Positions 17,072 to 26,769 of a stretch of 64,000 nucleotides of DNA are shown in pieces (position 1 is the first letter of the stretch; each line of letters opens with the position of its first letter). Source of the DNA: Paradesertivirga mongoliensis (lineage in GTDB: Bacteria > Bacteroidota > Bacteroidia > Sphingobacteriales > Sphingobacteriaceae). The stretch lies in the NCBI RefSeq assembly GCF_024436395.1, contig NZ_JAFMZO010000004.1:496001-560000 (forward strand), in the 5' to 3' direction. The notes beneath the pieces are model-generated. The model searched no databases and was not told where the DNA came from. It saw only the letters and a program-made list of their open reading frames with translations. Position numbers and translations under genes: made by a program.

Positions 17072-19689
17072 CGATAGTAAATACCACTGTTGCTGGCGCT
17101 TCTGCGACTCAGCTTTAAATCCTGAAGTATGGAGGCCCTGACTCGTAAGTCAACACTGTAACTCTTATATAAACCAAAAGGAACCCAGTTAAATGCCAGA
17201 TCCCAGCAATGGAGATCGCGGTTAATGGCAAAGGAGGTAGTAGTGAAATCGTTTGCTTTAAAATCCCAACCCGAAGAGTAGCTTACCTTCCATTTAGGTG
17301 TTACGCTAAAATCACCAGTGAAATTTAAGTTGTTGGTAACATTTCTGATGACGCCGTTATTAGAAAAGAAGAAACTATAGGAAGCGTTGAGGTTCCATGG
17401 AATACTAAAATCCACGAAGCCATTAGGATTTCGGAGTATTTCAGAAATATCCTCCCGTTGCTGTTGCGTAGTGTTCGGATTATTTTGTTGCTCTGTTAGG
17501 TTGTCTTGCCGCCTTTTAAAGGCTGCAGGATTAAGGTTAAAGCCTGTTGAAAATGAAAAACTCGAAAGTCGTGCCAATCTGCCCTCTTGAAACAAGAAAC
17601 CAATCCTTCTAGATCCGTCGGTATCTAATCGGTACGGGTCAAGAACTCCCTGGAAAGAGATTGCTAGTTTTTGTTTAAAGAAAGCCGTTCGGCCACCGAA
17701 TGAAATAGTGGATAGTCGATTAAGTTCTTCGGCTTCAAAATCATAGTTACCACTAAAAGTCAGTCCCTGAATAATGGGCTTCTTCTCAAATTTAGATGAA
17801 GTGTCGCTTTTGGATTTGACCTTAGCTTCGATATTATTTTCGAAAGAGAAGTTGATGTTTGCAGAACGTCCCGACCCAGGCCCGCCGCCTATTGCACGTT
17901 CATAGATTGAATAACGAGTATCTCTGAGAACTGTATCAGCATCTGCCGGGACATCTATATTTCGCCAGAAGCCAAACCTGTCCGAACTAAAATCGGGACG
18001 ATAGGAGAAACTAAAGTTGGGCGTCATTACGTGCCTTATAGCTACTAAATTGCCTTTCCTGAAGTTTTTGGTGCCATATAATTTGGTGCTAAATCCGGTA
18101 TTCAACGAATAATCATAATTTCTGGCGAAGCCTGATACTGTGTCTACTAAGACCTTTTTCAAATCTGTGTCATATCGCTTCCTTATCGTCTGTAGTGTCC
18201 AGCGTTCCCCGTAACTCACACCCGAACTAAATTGAAAATATTTAGCCACATTAAACGACATACTAATAGGAACGCTATGCTGAATTCCGTTTCTGAAGCG
18301 CTTTAAGGTCTCTTTTTTAAAAACCGAATCCTCGTGTGCATCCGAAATTGAATTAGATCCCTGCATGCTGTAGCCTACAGATATACGCTCGTACCATTTC
18401 GGATTTGCAGAACCGCTTTTGCTTTCAAATGGATTGATAGTAGTCATACCCAGATTGAAGGTTGGCAGGTCCAGCGAAAGCCTTTGTTTTTGCAGGTCCT
18501 GGCTATGCCGTAAAGATGTGCTAAAATTAAACAGGTTATTGGCAAACGTCCTCTGATAATTTATACCTGATGATACGCTGCTGTTGGTAGCCTGTTCAAT
18601 TCTGTCGCCGGCAACCCTGGTATTTTGAAAATAGGAACTGGTACCAATATTTACGTTGGCAGAGAAACTCGTTCCCGGATTAGCTTCAGCGCTTTGAGAA
18701 TGGGTCCATTGAATATTAAAGTCTTTCCTTGGTTTAGCGTTCACGGTCCCTTCTATACTATTAGGATCTCTGTTTGATGCATAGCTCAGGTTTAATCCCC
18801 CGCTGTATTTGTAGTTTTTACGGTATCTGGCTTGTAAACTTGTCTCGTAGGATAATTTAGAATAAAGGGTTCCCCGCACCTCTGCATCCCAATAGTCATT
18901 GATACCGAAATACCACCCAAGTCCCCGCATAAAAAAGCCTCTGGTGCCATCCTCACCAAATGTGGGGAAAAGCAGACCGGATGCACGTTTATTCGTTTTT
19001 GGAAAAAATCCAAAAGGTATTGCTGCCGGTAAAGGCACATGTTCAATCACCAGATAAGCAGGACCGCTTATTACCTGTTTTTCGGTTACAATTCCGCGGG
19101 TAATGTGAATTCCGAAATGCGTATGCGGCTCGGGTAAACTACAGGTACTATAAATGCCATTTTTGAAAAAGCCCTCATTGTACTCATTCTTTTTAAACTG
19201 GTTGGCTTGTATAAATCCACCGTCTACTTCGGTTAAGGTGCCAAAAGATTTACCCCGTTTGGTGTCGAAATTGAAGACCAGCGAGTCCGATGTTACAGGC
19301 GGTTCAGAGCCCTGTTTCAAGATCGGACGTCCTTTATAAACAGAATATTTGTTTCTTTGTCCGCTGGCAAATAGAAGTTTGTTTTTTTGATCGAGGCGGA
19401 TATAGCTCGAAGAAAGTTCCATTTCTTCATGCGATACTCTGGCATTGCCATATAAGTAAACTATATTGCCGTCGATGCTGAACTTTATCGAATCGTCGGC
19501 AGTGTATTTAACTTCCGAACTTAATCCGGAAGATGAGGTAGAATTTTTTGATAAAGTATCCGTTATAGGGGTAATGAGTTGCGAAGTATCCGTTTTTGGC
19601 GGAGTACTTTGAGAGAAAATATCAAAGTTTGAAAACAGCAGCAGAATCAAAAACAGGGTTCTCACAAAAAACTTCTTGATAAATTTCAA
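17068..19689 (-). CDS. lptD: LPS-assembly protein LptD-like outer-membrane protein
   Basis: Outer-membrane barrel of 873 residues that would insert lipopolysaccharide at the cell surface. An N-terminal signal segment ends near FDIFSQ. An OstA/LptA-like jellyroll follows (about 60-215: GNIVYLYGNARVSHEEMELS is its start), then a long barrel with alternating polar and aromatic strands. Homologues are annotated as putative LPS assembly proteins in Bacteroidota. The start is a TTG at 19689; an in-frame stop lies only 18 bases upstream and no ATG is available. The divergent amidase gene begins within about 50 bases. It overlaps cinA by 4 bases. Confidence 0.85.
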   Translation of the reverse strand: MKFIKKFFVRTLFLILLLFSNFDIFSQSTPPKTDTSQLITPITDTLSKNSTSSSGLSSEVKYTADDSIKFSIDGNIVYLYGNARVSHEEMELSSSYIRLDQKNKLLFASGQRNKYSVYKGRPILKQGSEPPVTSDSLVFNFDTKRGKSFGTLTEVDGGFIQANQFKKNEYNEGFFKNGIYSTCSLPEPHTHFGIHITRGIVTEKQVISGPAYLVIEHVPLPAAIPFGFFPKTNKRASGLLFPTFGEDGTRGFFMRGLGWYFGINDYWDAEVRGTLYSKLSYETSLQARYRKNYKYSGGLNLSYASNRDPNSIEGTVNAKPRKDFNIQWTHSQSAEANPGTSFSANVNIGTSSYFQNTRVAGDRIEQATNSSVSSGINYQRTFANNLFNFSTSLRHSQDLQKQRLSLDLPTFNLGMTTINPFESKSGSANPKWYERISVGYSMQGSNSISDAHEDSVFKKETLKRFRNGIQHSVPISMSFNVAKYFQFSSGVSYGERWTLQTIRKRYDTDLKKVLVDTVSGFARNYDYSLNTGFSTKLYGTKNFRKGNLVAIRHVMTPNFSFSYRPDFSSDRFGFWRNIDVPADADTVLRDTRYSIYERAIGGGPGSGRSANINFSFENNIEAKVKSKSDTSSKFEKKPIIQGLTFSGNYDFEAEELNRLSTISFGGRTAFFKQKLAISFQGVLDPYRLDTDGSRRIGFLFQEGRLARLSSFSFSTGFNLNPAAFKRRQDNLTEQQNNPNTTQQQREDISEILRNPNGFVDFSIPWNLNASYSFFFSNNGVIRNVTNNLNFTGDFSVTPKWKVSYSSGWDFKANDFTTTSFAINRDLHCWDLAFNWVPFGLYKSYSVDLRVRASILQDLKLSRRSASNSGIYYR

Positions 19690-19705
19690 ATTTGATGATG
19701 AATAT

Positions 19706-19713
19706 TATTTTTG
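19706..19713 (+). promoter_or_regulatory. Possible -7 box for the amidase pair
   Basis: TATTTTTG matches TAnnTTTG and lies 27 bases before the ATG at 19740. No well-spaced TTTG -33 element is present. If it is functional, translation of the first amidase cannot begin at 19695 or 19698, which supports the 19740 start. Confidence 0.3.
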
Positions 19714-19739
19714 CAATGATAAAAGACTGGCCGAAATTA

Positions 19740-20549
19740 ATGAAAATTAACCCATCGAGAGTATTGCTTATAGGTTTTTTACCTTTTTTAACATCTCTGC
19801 TGTTTTTATCTTTTACTAATAACTCCGCCAGGCCCGCTTATCGTATAAAGACTATTGTAATTGATGCGGGTCACGGAGGAAAGGCGGGGGGAGCCTCCGG
19901 AAAATATTCATCAGAAAAAAAGGTAACCTTACAGGTTGCTCTTCGTTTAGGAAAAGCAATAACACAAAGTTTTCCGGATGTAAAGGTTTTATATACCCGA
20001 ACTTCGGATGTTTTTGTTGAAAATGCCAGTAGAACAAACCTGGCTAACCGAGCGAAAGCAGACTTATTTATTTCCATACATTGTAATTCAATGCCAACAT
20101 CTAAGGCAAACAGAACGAGTATTAAGGGAGTAGAAAGTTTTGTTGCCGGCTTTGGCAGGATAGATGAACAGGATGTGGCCATCAGAGAAAATGCCGATAT
20201 TCTATTGGAGAAAGATTATAAAAGTAAATATGGAGGTTATGATCCAAAAGATCCTGAAAGTATGATCATATTTTCGTTGATGAAAAATCAGTTCAGAGAT
20301 CAAAGTATCCGTTTGGCAACATTATTACAGAACGAATACGTTGGATCAGGCAGAGTTGACCGCGGGGTTAAGGAACAGAATATACTCGTTCTTCAGCGTG
20401 CGGGTATGCCTGCAGTTCTCACCGAAATAGGGTTTATAAGCAATCCTGAAGAGGAACGATATATGAATTCAGTGCAAGGTCAGGAAGAGATTGTAGAGGA
20501 TATTGTAAGTGCTGTCCGTAATTATAAAAAGCAAGTAGAGATCGATTAG
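19740..20549 (+). CDS. N-acetylmuramoyl-L-alanine amidase (Amidase_3), first copy
   Basis: Zinc-dependent periplasmic hydrolase that cuts the peptide from peptidoglycan glycan chains. An N-terminal hydrophobic segment (VLLIGFLPFLTSLLFLSF) acts as signal or anchor, and an AmiC-type catalytic domain follows. Visible zinc and catalytic residues are His in IDAGHGG, Glu in YSSEKKV, His in ISIHCNSMP and Glu in VLTEIGFISNPEE. The usual GHGGxDxGA is changed to GHGGKAGGASG. The start is uncertain: in-frame ATGs at 19695 and 19698 give 15 more residues. A close paralogue follows after 18 bases, which points to a tandem duplication. Confidence 0.9.
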   Translation: MKINPSRVLLIGFLPFLTSLLFLSFTNNSARPAYRIKTIVIDAGHGGKAGGASGKYSSEKKVTLQVALRLGKAITQSFPDVKVLYTRTSDVFVENASRTNLANRAKADLFISIHCNSMPTSKANRTSIKGVESFVAGFGRIDEQDVAIRENADILLEKDYKSKYGGYDPKDPESMIIFSLMKNQFRDQSIRLATLLQNEYVGSGRVDRGVKEQNILVLQRAGMPAVLTEIGFISNPEEERYMNSVQGQEEIVEDIVSAVRNYKKQVEID

Positions 20550-20567
20550 AAAAAGTTTTCGAGCAAA

Positions 20568-21404
20568 ATGAATAAAATTAAAACAAGTGCAAAAACTGGT
20601 TTGGTAAAGACACTCACCTCAAGTTTCTGGTTATTATTATTGCTTCCTATGTTGTCGTTTACGGGAAAATCGGAAGTTCCTGCTCCGGCACCTTACAGAA
20701 TTAAAACTATCGTTGTTGATGCCGGACATGGAGGCCATGATGGAAGCACACGCGGGTTAATCGCACGTGAAAAAGACCTGGCATTACAGGTTTCGCTCAA
20801 ATTAGGGAAAGCGATTGAAGAAAGTATGCCGGATGTAAAAGTTATTTATACCCGCACGGAAGACGTTTTCATCCCGCTTTATGAACGCATTGGAGTGGCA
20901 AACCGGGCTAAGGCAGATTTATTTATTTCCATTCATTGCAATTCGATGCCTGCAAGTACAAAAAATAGGAGTTCGGTGCGTGGCACTGAGACTTTTGTGT
21001 CGGGATTTAACCGCTTAGGGCAACAGGATGCTGCGTTACGTGAAAATGCCTCGTTATTATTGGAAAAGGATTATAAAGATAATTATGATGGCTTTGACCC
21101 AAATGATCCGGAAAGTATAATTATCTTTTCTTTGATGAAGAACCAGTTCAGAGATCAGAGTATTAAGCTTGCAAGCTTGATGCAGAACGAATACGTGGCT
21201 ACCGGCAGAATTGACCGCGGAGTAAAAGAACAAAGTCTTGCTGTGCTGGCAAAGGCTGGTATGCCAGCTGTGCTCACAGAAATAGGCTTTGTAAGCTGCC
21301 CTCAGGAGGAAGAATACATGGTATCGGATTATGGTCAAACCGAAATAGTAAGTTGTTTGTTAAAAGCAATTCAAACATATAAGAAACAAGTAGAAATACA
21401 ATAG
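20568..21404 (+). CDS. N-acetylmuramoyl-L-alanine amidase (Amidase_3), second copy
   Basis: Paralogue of the preceding gene, 278 residues. It has a signal-anchor (WLLLLLPMLSF, about residues 21-32) and then the Amidase_3 domain with the same zinc set: GHGGHDGSTRG, IAREKDLALQ, SIHCNSMP and TEIGFVSCPQEEEYM. Whole stretches such as IIFSLMKNQFRDQSI are shared with copy one, and both end in the same Lys-Lys-Gln-Val-Glu-Ile tail. It cleaves septal or lateral peptidoglycan in the periplasm. The 18-base spacing suggests co-transcription, with the MlaD-like gene about 90 bases further on. Confidence 0.92.
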   Translation: MNKIKTSAKTGLVKTLTSSFWLLLLLPMLSFTGKSEVPAPAPYRIKTIVVDAGHGGHDGSTRGLIAREKDLALQVSLKLGKAIEESMPDVKVIYTRTEDVFIPLYERIGVANRAKADLFISIHCNSMPASTKNRSSVRGTETFVSGFNRLGQQDAALRENASLLLEKDYKDNYDGFDPNDPESIIIFSLMKNQFRDQSIKLASLMQNEYVATGRIDRGVKEQSLAVLAKAGMPAVLTEIGFVSCPQEEEYMVSDYGQTEIVSCLLKAIQTYKKQVEIQ

Positions 21405-21497
21405 TATCTTTACAAGCTAAATGATTGCTTTGAACTATCACGGATTGTTAACAAATAAAGCCTTCGTGATAATTCCTGCGTACAACAACCATAATTG

Positions 21498-22442
21498 ATG
21501 AAAATTACTAATGAGACCAAAGTCGGCATTCTTGCTGCAGTAGCAATTACAATATTAGTTCTGGGATATAGTTTTTTAAAAGGAAATAATGTTTTCTCGA
21601 GCGAGAACGAGTTTTATGCCCGTTACAACAGCGTTGAAGGATTAACCGTATCGAAACCTGTCTTGGTGAATGGTTATCAGATTGGCCGGGTAGCCGCCCT
21701 GGAACTACAGCCCAACGGCACTATACTGGCCCAACTTAAAATCAGTCCCGATTATCAGATCCCAAAAAATACCATAGCCCGCTTGGAAAGCACCGACCTT
21801 CTTGGCAGCAAAGCAATCGTATTTGAACTGGGATCCAGCCAGGTTTACGCAGAAGACGGCGATACGCTCAGAGCAAATTCCGAAAAGAATTTAATGGAAC
21901 AGGTTCAGCCTATACAAAAGAAGGCCGAACTAATTATTGGCCGATTAGATTCGGTACTTACATCTGTAAATAACACCATAAGTCCCGAGTTTCAGCAAAA
22001 CTTCAATAAGAGCTTCGCTAGTATTGCCAGAACTCTGGAAACACTCGAAGGAACCAGCAAAAGAGTCGACAATCTGGTTGGCATGGAAAGCACCAGAATC
22101 TCAGCAATAATGGCCAATCTCGAGTCGGTTTCATCAAACTTTAAAAACAATAATGCTCGTATAAATGCAGTAATGACAAATCTCGAAAAAGTTTCTGATC
22201 AGTTTGCCAGGGCGAATTTTGAGAATACTATAAAGAATGCAGACAAAGCTGTTGCCGACTTGCAGGCAGCCGTTAACAAAGTAAATAGCGGACAGGGTAC
22301 GCTTGGTCAGTTAATTAACGATGAACGGCTTTATAATAATCTTAACAATGCATCGGCAAACCTCGACAAGCTGATGATTGATCTGAAAGCCAATCCTAAA
22401 AGATACGTTAGCTTCTCGGTTTTCGGTGGAAGAAAAGAGTAG
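21498..22442 (+). CDS. MlaD/MCE family protein
   Basis: Membrane-anchored lipid-transfer protein of 314 residues. An N-terminal transmembrane helix (VGILAAVAITILVLGYSFL, about 8-28) is followed by an MCE domain (about 37-115) containing SVEGLTVSKPVLVNGYQIG. A long helical region then has repeated spaced Asn, Leu and Val residues, like the helical barrels of MCE proteins. It probably carries phospholipid between membranes as the substrate-binding part of an Mla-type ABC system; the ATPase and permease are not adjacent. The ATG at 21498 is chosen over the TTG just before it. The end is 3 bases from the convergent rnz stop. Confidence 0.9.
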   Translation: MKITNETKVGILAAVAITILVLGYSFLKGNNVFSSENEFYARYNSVEGLTVSKPVLVNGYQIGRVAALELQPNGTILAQLKISPDYQIPKNTIARLESTDLLGSKAIVFELGSSQVYAEDGDTLRANSEKNLMEQVQPIQKKAELIIGRLDSVLTSVNNTISPEFQQNFNKSFASIARTLETLEGTSKRVDNLVGMESTRISAIMANLESVSSNFKNNNARINAVMTNLEKVSDQFARANFENTIKNADKAVADLQAAVNKVNSGQGTLGQLINDERLYNNLNNASANLDKLMIDLKANPKRYVSFSVFGGRKE

Positions 22443-22445
22443 GAT

Positions 22446-23357
22446 CTAAATTTCGAAAGTTTGTCCTTCTATCGCCAGTTTTGCGTTTGCAAAAAGAGTT
22501 TTGCACTCTTCAAGCAGAGGCTCAAGTTCACGGTAGCGAGCAGAAAAATGGCCTAATAACAACTGATTTACTTCTGCCTTAATAGCGATTTCCGCAGCTT
22601 GTAACGAAGTAGTATGATATGTTTCCTGCGCCCTCGAGAGCATGTCGTGCATAAATGTAGCCTCATGATAAAGGGTATTCACTCCTTTGATCGCATCCAG
22701 ATATCCCCAGCTGCAGAGAGTATCCGAACAGTATGCGTAGCTGCGCGGTTCGGGCGCCTCTACGGTGAGTTCATCGGCTGAATAAGTCCGTCCTTTTTTA
22801 TCGGTAAAGCTGCCTCCCCTTTTCAATTCAGGAATTAAATCTATGGGGATTTTCAGCTCATCAAACTTCTCTTTAATAATCTTTCGTCCGCGTTTCTTTT
22901 CCGAAAACTTAAAACCGGTGCAGGGTATCCGGTGATCCAATACAAATGTTTCTACTATCACATCGTTGCTTTCGAGAATTTTCTCGATATGAGTAGTTTG
23001 AGTGGACTTAAATACTATTGGATATCTAAGTTGGGTTTGTGAGTACTTGAATTGAATGTCAAGGATTTCCATCAGCTCGGGCGGACCGTAAAGATACATA
23101 GGCCGGGTTCTGCCATTGAGGTGCAGTGATGACAATAAGCCAACCAGACCTAAATAATGATCGCCATGGAGGTGACTGATAAAAATATGTTCTATTTTTT
23201 GTGTTTTAATCCCATTGCGAAGCAATTGAACCTGCGTACCTTCTCCACAGTCAATCAAAAAATGACGTTCATTAATATTAAGAAGCTGGGAACTTGGATT
23301 TCGGTTATAAATTGGGGTTGCAGAGCTGCTGCCTAAAATAGTTACATCAAACCTCAT
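22446..23357 (-). CDS. rnz: Ribonuclease Z
   Basis: Metallo-beta-lactamase-fold endonuclease that trims tRNA 3' trailers, 303 residues and of normal length. The zinc motif HLHGDH gives His62, His64, Asp66 and His67. Further metal ligands lie in YHEATF and GHFSARY, typical of RNase Z. The stretch with FTDKKGRTY is the flexible exosite region used for tRNA binding. The gene lies 16 bases after the STAS gene, which is probably co-transcribed. Confidence 0.95.
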   Translation of the reverse strand: MRFDVTILGSSSATPIYNRNPSSQLLNINERHFLIDCGEGTQVQLLRNGIKTQKIEHIFISHLHGDHYLGLVGLLSSLHLNGRTRPMYLYGPPELMEILDIQFKYSQTQLRYPIVFKSTQTTHIEKILESNDVIVETFVLDHRIPCTGFKFSEKKRGRKIIKEKFDELKIPIDLIPELKRGGSFTDKKGRTYSADELTVEAPEPRSYAYCSDTLCSWGYLDAIKGVNTLYHEATFMHDMLSRAQETYHTTSLQAAEIAIKAEVNQLLLGHFSARYRELEPLLEECKTLFANAKLAIEGQTFEI

Positions 23358-23373
23358 GCATATAAGTCAGCAA

Positions 23374-23751
23374 TTATCTGGCCTCTTTTTTTAATTCTTT
23401 TTCAATTTCTTCCATGAAGATCAGGTCGATTGCCTCTTCGACAGTTGGGACAATTGAAAGGACATTCTCCAATTGCGATATGGTTACCAGGCGTTGAATG
23501 TTTTCGTTTAAACCGGTAATGATAAAACTACCTTCTGAATTTTTGCAAAGCCTGTGCCCCACAAGCAAACTGCTCAGGCCCGATGAATCGGAATACTTAA
23601 CCGCCGAAAGATCAAGAATTATATTTCGTAACCCCTCTGTGTTGATAAGAATAAATTCTGATTTAAGCTGCGGTGAAATAAGGCTGTTTAATTTCGATTC
23701 GTTCAGCTTTATTAAAACGTACTTCTCGTGTTTGTCTATTGAGAACTTCAT
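23374..23751 (-). CDS. STAS-domain anti-sigma factor antagonist-like protein
   Basis: Small cytosolic protein of 125 residues with a single STAS domain, as in SpoIIAA and RsbV. The phosphorylatable serine is expected at Ser57 in the YSDSSGLSSLL loop. The C-terminal tail is short, charged and helical. The partner kinase or anti-sigma factor is not in the window, so the regulated process is unknown. It is probably transcribed with rnz downstream. Confidence 0.88.
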   Translation of the reverse strand: MKFSIDKHEKYVLIKLNESKLNSLISPQLKSEFILINTEGLRNIILDLSAVKYSDSSGLSSLLVGHRLCKNSEGSFIITGLNENIQRLVTISQLENVLSIVPTVEEAIDLIFMEEIEKELKKEAR

Positions 23752-23800
23752 ATCACTCTTCCTGTAAGTAAATCCTTGATTACAATAATAAAAAATATTT

Positions 23801-24748
23801 TCAATTTAAACGACTCAAACTGTCGCTGATGTTTTTTTCTACCCGCTGGTAAATTTCGGGGGAATCGCTCTTGATAAACAACTCACCGGTTATATGTTCA
23901 TATAGTTCAATGTACCTATTCGAAATGGAATTTACAAGCTCTTTGTTCATTTCAGGAATTGTTTGTCCTTCTTTTCCCTGGAACCCGTTTTCCATTAACC
24001 ATTTACGCACGAATTCTTTCGAAAGCTGGCGTTGTGGCTCGCCCTTCGCCTGATGTTCTTCATATCCTTCTTTATAAAAATAGCGCGATGAATCAGGTGT
24101 ATGGATTTCGTCTATCAGGTAGATTTTACCTTCGGCTTTACCAAATTCATATTTGGTATCCACGAGGATAAGTCCGCGTTCGGCGGCCAGTTCAGTTCCT
24201 CTTTGGTACAATAAACGAGTGTATTCTTCCAGTAATGTATAATCCTCTTCGGAAACGATACCTTTTTTCAGAATCTCTTCTCTTGAAATATCTTCATCGT
24301 GTCCAACCGAAGCCTTGGTAGTTGGGGTAATGATTGGTTCGGGTAATTTATCGTTTTCTTTTAGTCCTTCAGGAAGTTTAACACCGCAAACTTCTCGTCT
24401 GCCAGCCTGGTATTCCCGCCATGCATGTCCGGCCAAATAACCTCTTATCACCATTTCAACTTTGAAAGGCTCACAAATTTTCCCTATAGTAACTGATGGG
24501 TCCGGTACGTCGATTACCCAGTTTGGAACAATATCCTGTGTCGCACTTAAAAACTTTGCAGCAATCTGATTAAGTACCTGCCCCTTAAATGGAATCGGCT
24601 CGGGTAAAACTACGTCGAATGCCGAAATCCGGTCTGAAACCACCATCACAAGGAGTTTATCATCGATGGTATATACATCGCGTACCTTTCCTTTGTAAAA
24701 ATTAGTCTGACCCGGGAATTGAAAGTGCGTTTCTTTTATTGCTGACAT
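23801..24748 (-). CDS. purC: Phosphoribosylaminoimidazole-succinocarboxamide synthase (PurC)
   Basis: ATP-dependent SAICAR synthetase of purine biosynthesis, 315 residues. It has the N-terminal [10 protein letters not shown] and [10 protein letters not shown] blocks, the substrate block [19 protein letters not shown] and the catalytic region LVDTKYEFG...[13 protein letters not shown]. The length, near 300 residues, is that of the single-domain form common in Bacteroidota. The 50-base gap to the STAS gene may hold that gene's promoter, so the two need not be one operon. Confidence 0.96.
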   Translation of the reverse strand: MSAIKETHFQFPGQTNFYKGKVRDVYTIDDKLLVMVVSDRISAFDVVLPEPIPFKGQVLNQIAAKFLSATQDIVPNWVIDVPDPSVTIGKICEPFKVEMVIRGYLAGHAWREYQAGRREVCGVKLPEGLKENDKLPEPIITPTTKASVGHDEDISREEILKKGIVSEEDYTLLEEYTRLLYQRGTELAAERGLILVDTKYEFGKAEGKIYLIDEIHTPDSSRYFYKEGYEEHQAKGEPQRQLSKEFVRKWLMENGFQGKEGQTIPEMNKELVNSISNRYIELYEHITGELFIKSDSPEIYQRVEKNISDSLSRLN

Positions 24749-24842
24749 GAAGAAATTAGTGCTTATATGAAATTAAACATTAAGGCAAAATTAGGCTTTT
24801 AACCCTAATGCTCCATATAGAATCATATTAATCTTTTTGGTT

Positions 24843-25802
24843 TTATTGAATATCTCCGTACGCTTTCAAGATTTGTTTAACGAGCTTATGTCGCACCACA
24901 TCATCTCCGTTAAGGTAAATGATATCGATCCCTTTAATGTCGGTTAGTATTCTTAAGGCGGTTTGAAGTCCGGATTGCTGTTTTTTAGGTAAATCTATCT
25001 GAGTAACATCGCCCGTTACAATAAACTTTGCACTGGGTCCCATCCTCGTAAGAAACATCTTAATCTGCATGTCGGTGGTATTCTGAGCCTCATCCAGAAT
25101 CACAAAACAGTTGTCGAGGGTCCGGCCACGCATAAACGCTAAAGGAGCAACCTCAATAGTGCGGTTTTCCAGGTATACTTTTAACTTTTCGGGTGGGATC
25201 ATATCATCCAAAGCGTCGTAAAGCGGACGTAAATATGGATCAATCTTTTCCTTCAAGTCGCCCGGAAGAAAACCCAGGTTTTCGCCGGCTTCAACTGCAG
25301 GCCTTGTTAATATAATTCGTTTTATCTCCTTGTTTTTCAAGGCTCTGACAGCCAGAGCCACAGCGGTGTAAGTCTTGCCAGTCCCTGCCGGACCGATCGC
25401 GAACAGAATGTCGTTCTTGTTAATTCCGTCAACCATTCTGCGCTGGTTGGCTGTTCGCGCTTTTACCACAATACCGTTATGCCCAAATACGATCGCCTCG
25501 CTTCCGGCGCCTGAGTTCTGGGGCGAAGCCGACTCAGTTTCTATGGTTATTTTTGCATCAAGCAAACGTTCTAATTCGTTCGTGCTGAGGTTCTGAAATT
25601 TTTCTACGTGCTGAATGATTTTTGAGAATCGCGAATTGAAAGTGGCAATCTCCGCCTCGTCTCCCAACACCTTAACTTCGTTGCCGCGTGCAACAATCTT
25701 AATTTTAGGGAACTGCCTTTTTATTACTTCAAAATATTCGTTATTCGAACCCCAAAGTGTAACGGGATTGATGTTCTCAAGGTCTATTTTTAGTTCGTTC
25801 AA
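24843..25802 (-). CDS. PhoH-family ATPase
   Basis: Cytosolic P-loop ATPase of 319 residues. A KH-like N-terminal part (about 1-110) is followed by the PhoH domain, with Walker A GPAGTGKT at 137-144, the conserved LTRPAVEAGENLGFLPGDL block and Walker B FVILDEAQN. PhoH-like proteins are linked to RNA metabolism and to ribosome or YbeY function. It is divergent from the SAM hydroxide adenosyltransferase gene with a 100-base intergenic region. Confidence 0.93.
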   Translation of the reverse strand: MNELKIDLENINPVTLWGSNNEYFEVIKRQFPKIKIVARGNEVKVLGDEAEIATFNSRFSKIIQHVEKFQNLSTNELERLLDAKITIETESASPQNSGAGSEAIVFGHNGIVVKARTANQRRMVDGINKNDILFAIGPAGTGKTYTAVALAVRALKNKEIKRIILTRPAVEAGENLGFLPGDLKEKIDPYLRPLYDALDDMIPPEKLKVYLENRTIEVAPLAFMRGRTLDNCFVILDEAQNTTDMQIKMFLTRMGPSAKFIVTGDVTQIDLPKKQQSGLQTALRILTDIKGIDIIYLNGDDVVRHKLVKQILKAYGDIQ

Positions 25803-25902
25803 GTTACGGTTTTTTTAGTTTCCTGATTTTTTGTGCAATTAAAATTCAATATTTGCAGGTTGTAAGCCTCTCGCAAGGTTAATAATAAATATTCACATTT
25901 TA

Positions 25903-26679
25903 ATGGCTATAATCACTTTAACAACCGATTTGGGTTACAAAGATTTTTATCAGGCTGCTCTTAAAGGAAGCATTCTGAGTATCAGGCCAACGGTGAATAT
26001 TATTGACATTACACACAACATCTCTGCTTTCAACATTCCGCAGGCAGCTTTCGTTTTAAAAAATGCGTTCCCCTATTTTCCGTCGGGCACGGTGCACCTT
26101 ATCGGGATAGATTCGGTGTTTAACGAAAACACCAAATACCTTGCTGTAAAGTACAAAGGACATTTTTTTGTGGGCTCTGATAACGGAATCTTTTCGTTAA
26201 TGTTTGACGAGAAGCCGGATGAGATTGTAGAGCTGAATATTATGCAGGATTTAAAGTTCCTTCATTTCCCTTTAACGGACATTTTCGCGAAGGCATCAAC
26301 TCACCTCGCCGAGGGTGGAAAAATGGAGGATATAGGGATCCCGCTTGCTGAACTTGAAGAGAAAGTGAATTTACAGCCGGTGATTGAGCATAATGTAATT
26401 AAAGGGAGCGTGATTTATATCGACTCTTTTCAAAACGTGATCACGAATATTTCTAAAGATTTGTTCTCCAGAATTCAGCAGAACAGGGATTTTGTATTAT
26501 ACTTCCGGAAAAATGAATCGATATCCACATTAAGCTGGCATTATAATGAAGTTCCTGAAGGCGAGAAACTCTGTTTGTTTGGGATAAGTAATTACCTCGA
26601 AATTGCTATAAACAAAGGAAACGCCAGTGGTTTGCTGGGTTTGCATTTAGGCGATATTGTGCGCGTTGAATTCAGTTAA
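25903..26679 (+). CDS. SAM hydroxide adenosyltransferase (DUF62; chlorinase/fluorinase fold)
   Basis: Cytosolic enzyme of 258 residues that hydrolyses S-adenosylmethionine to adenosine and methionine in characterised members. The N-terminus with TLTTDLGYKDFYQAALKG, the DITHNISAFNIPQAAFVL block and GSDNGIFSL are hallmarks of the DUF62 family. The two-domain length fits. The upstream gap has a weak AATATTTG -7-like box only. It is a single gene, with 90 bases to the next. Confidence 0.92.
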   Translation: MAIITLTTDLGYKDFYQAALKGSILSIRPTVNIIDITHNISAFNIPQAAFVLKNAFPYFPSGTVHLIGIDSVFNENTKYLAVKYKGHFFVGSDNGIFSLMFDEKPDEIVELNIMQDLKFLHFPLTDIFAKASTHLAEGGKMEDIGIPLAELEEKVNLQPVIEHNVIKGSVIYIDSFQNVITNISKDLFSRIQQNRDFVLYFRKNESISTLSWHYNEVPEGEKLCLFGISNYLEIAINKGNASGLLGLHLGDIVRVEFS

Positions 26680-26726
26680 TTGACGTTGCAGTGATTTTCT
26701 TAGAACTTTAAAAGCAAAGAAAACAG

Positions 26727-26734
26727 TAATTTTG
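26727..26734 (+). promoter_or_regulatory. -7 promoter box before the ABC exporter gene
   Basis: TAATTTTG at 26727-26734 fits TAnnTTTG and lies 35 bases before the ATG at 26770. The expected -33 TTTG is not clear, so support comes from the -7 box and position only. Confidence 0.35.
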
Positions 26735-26769
26735 TGCGCCTTTATGGGTGCTTTTTATTTTAATAGTTA

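Noticed and set aside
21420..21470. TATCACG...CGTGATA pairing before the MlaD-like gene
   Set aside because: It has only 7-bp arms with a long loop and no T run, so it is too weak to call a terminator or operator.
24749..24842. Possible terminator between phoH-like and purC genes
   Set aside because: The ATTAGG/CCTAAT pairing is only 6 bp without a T run.
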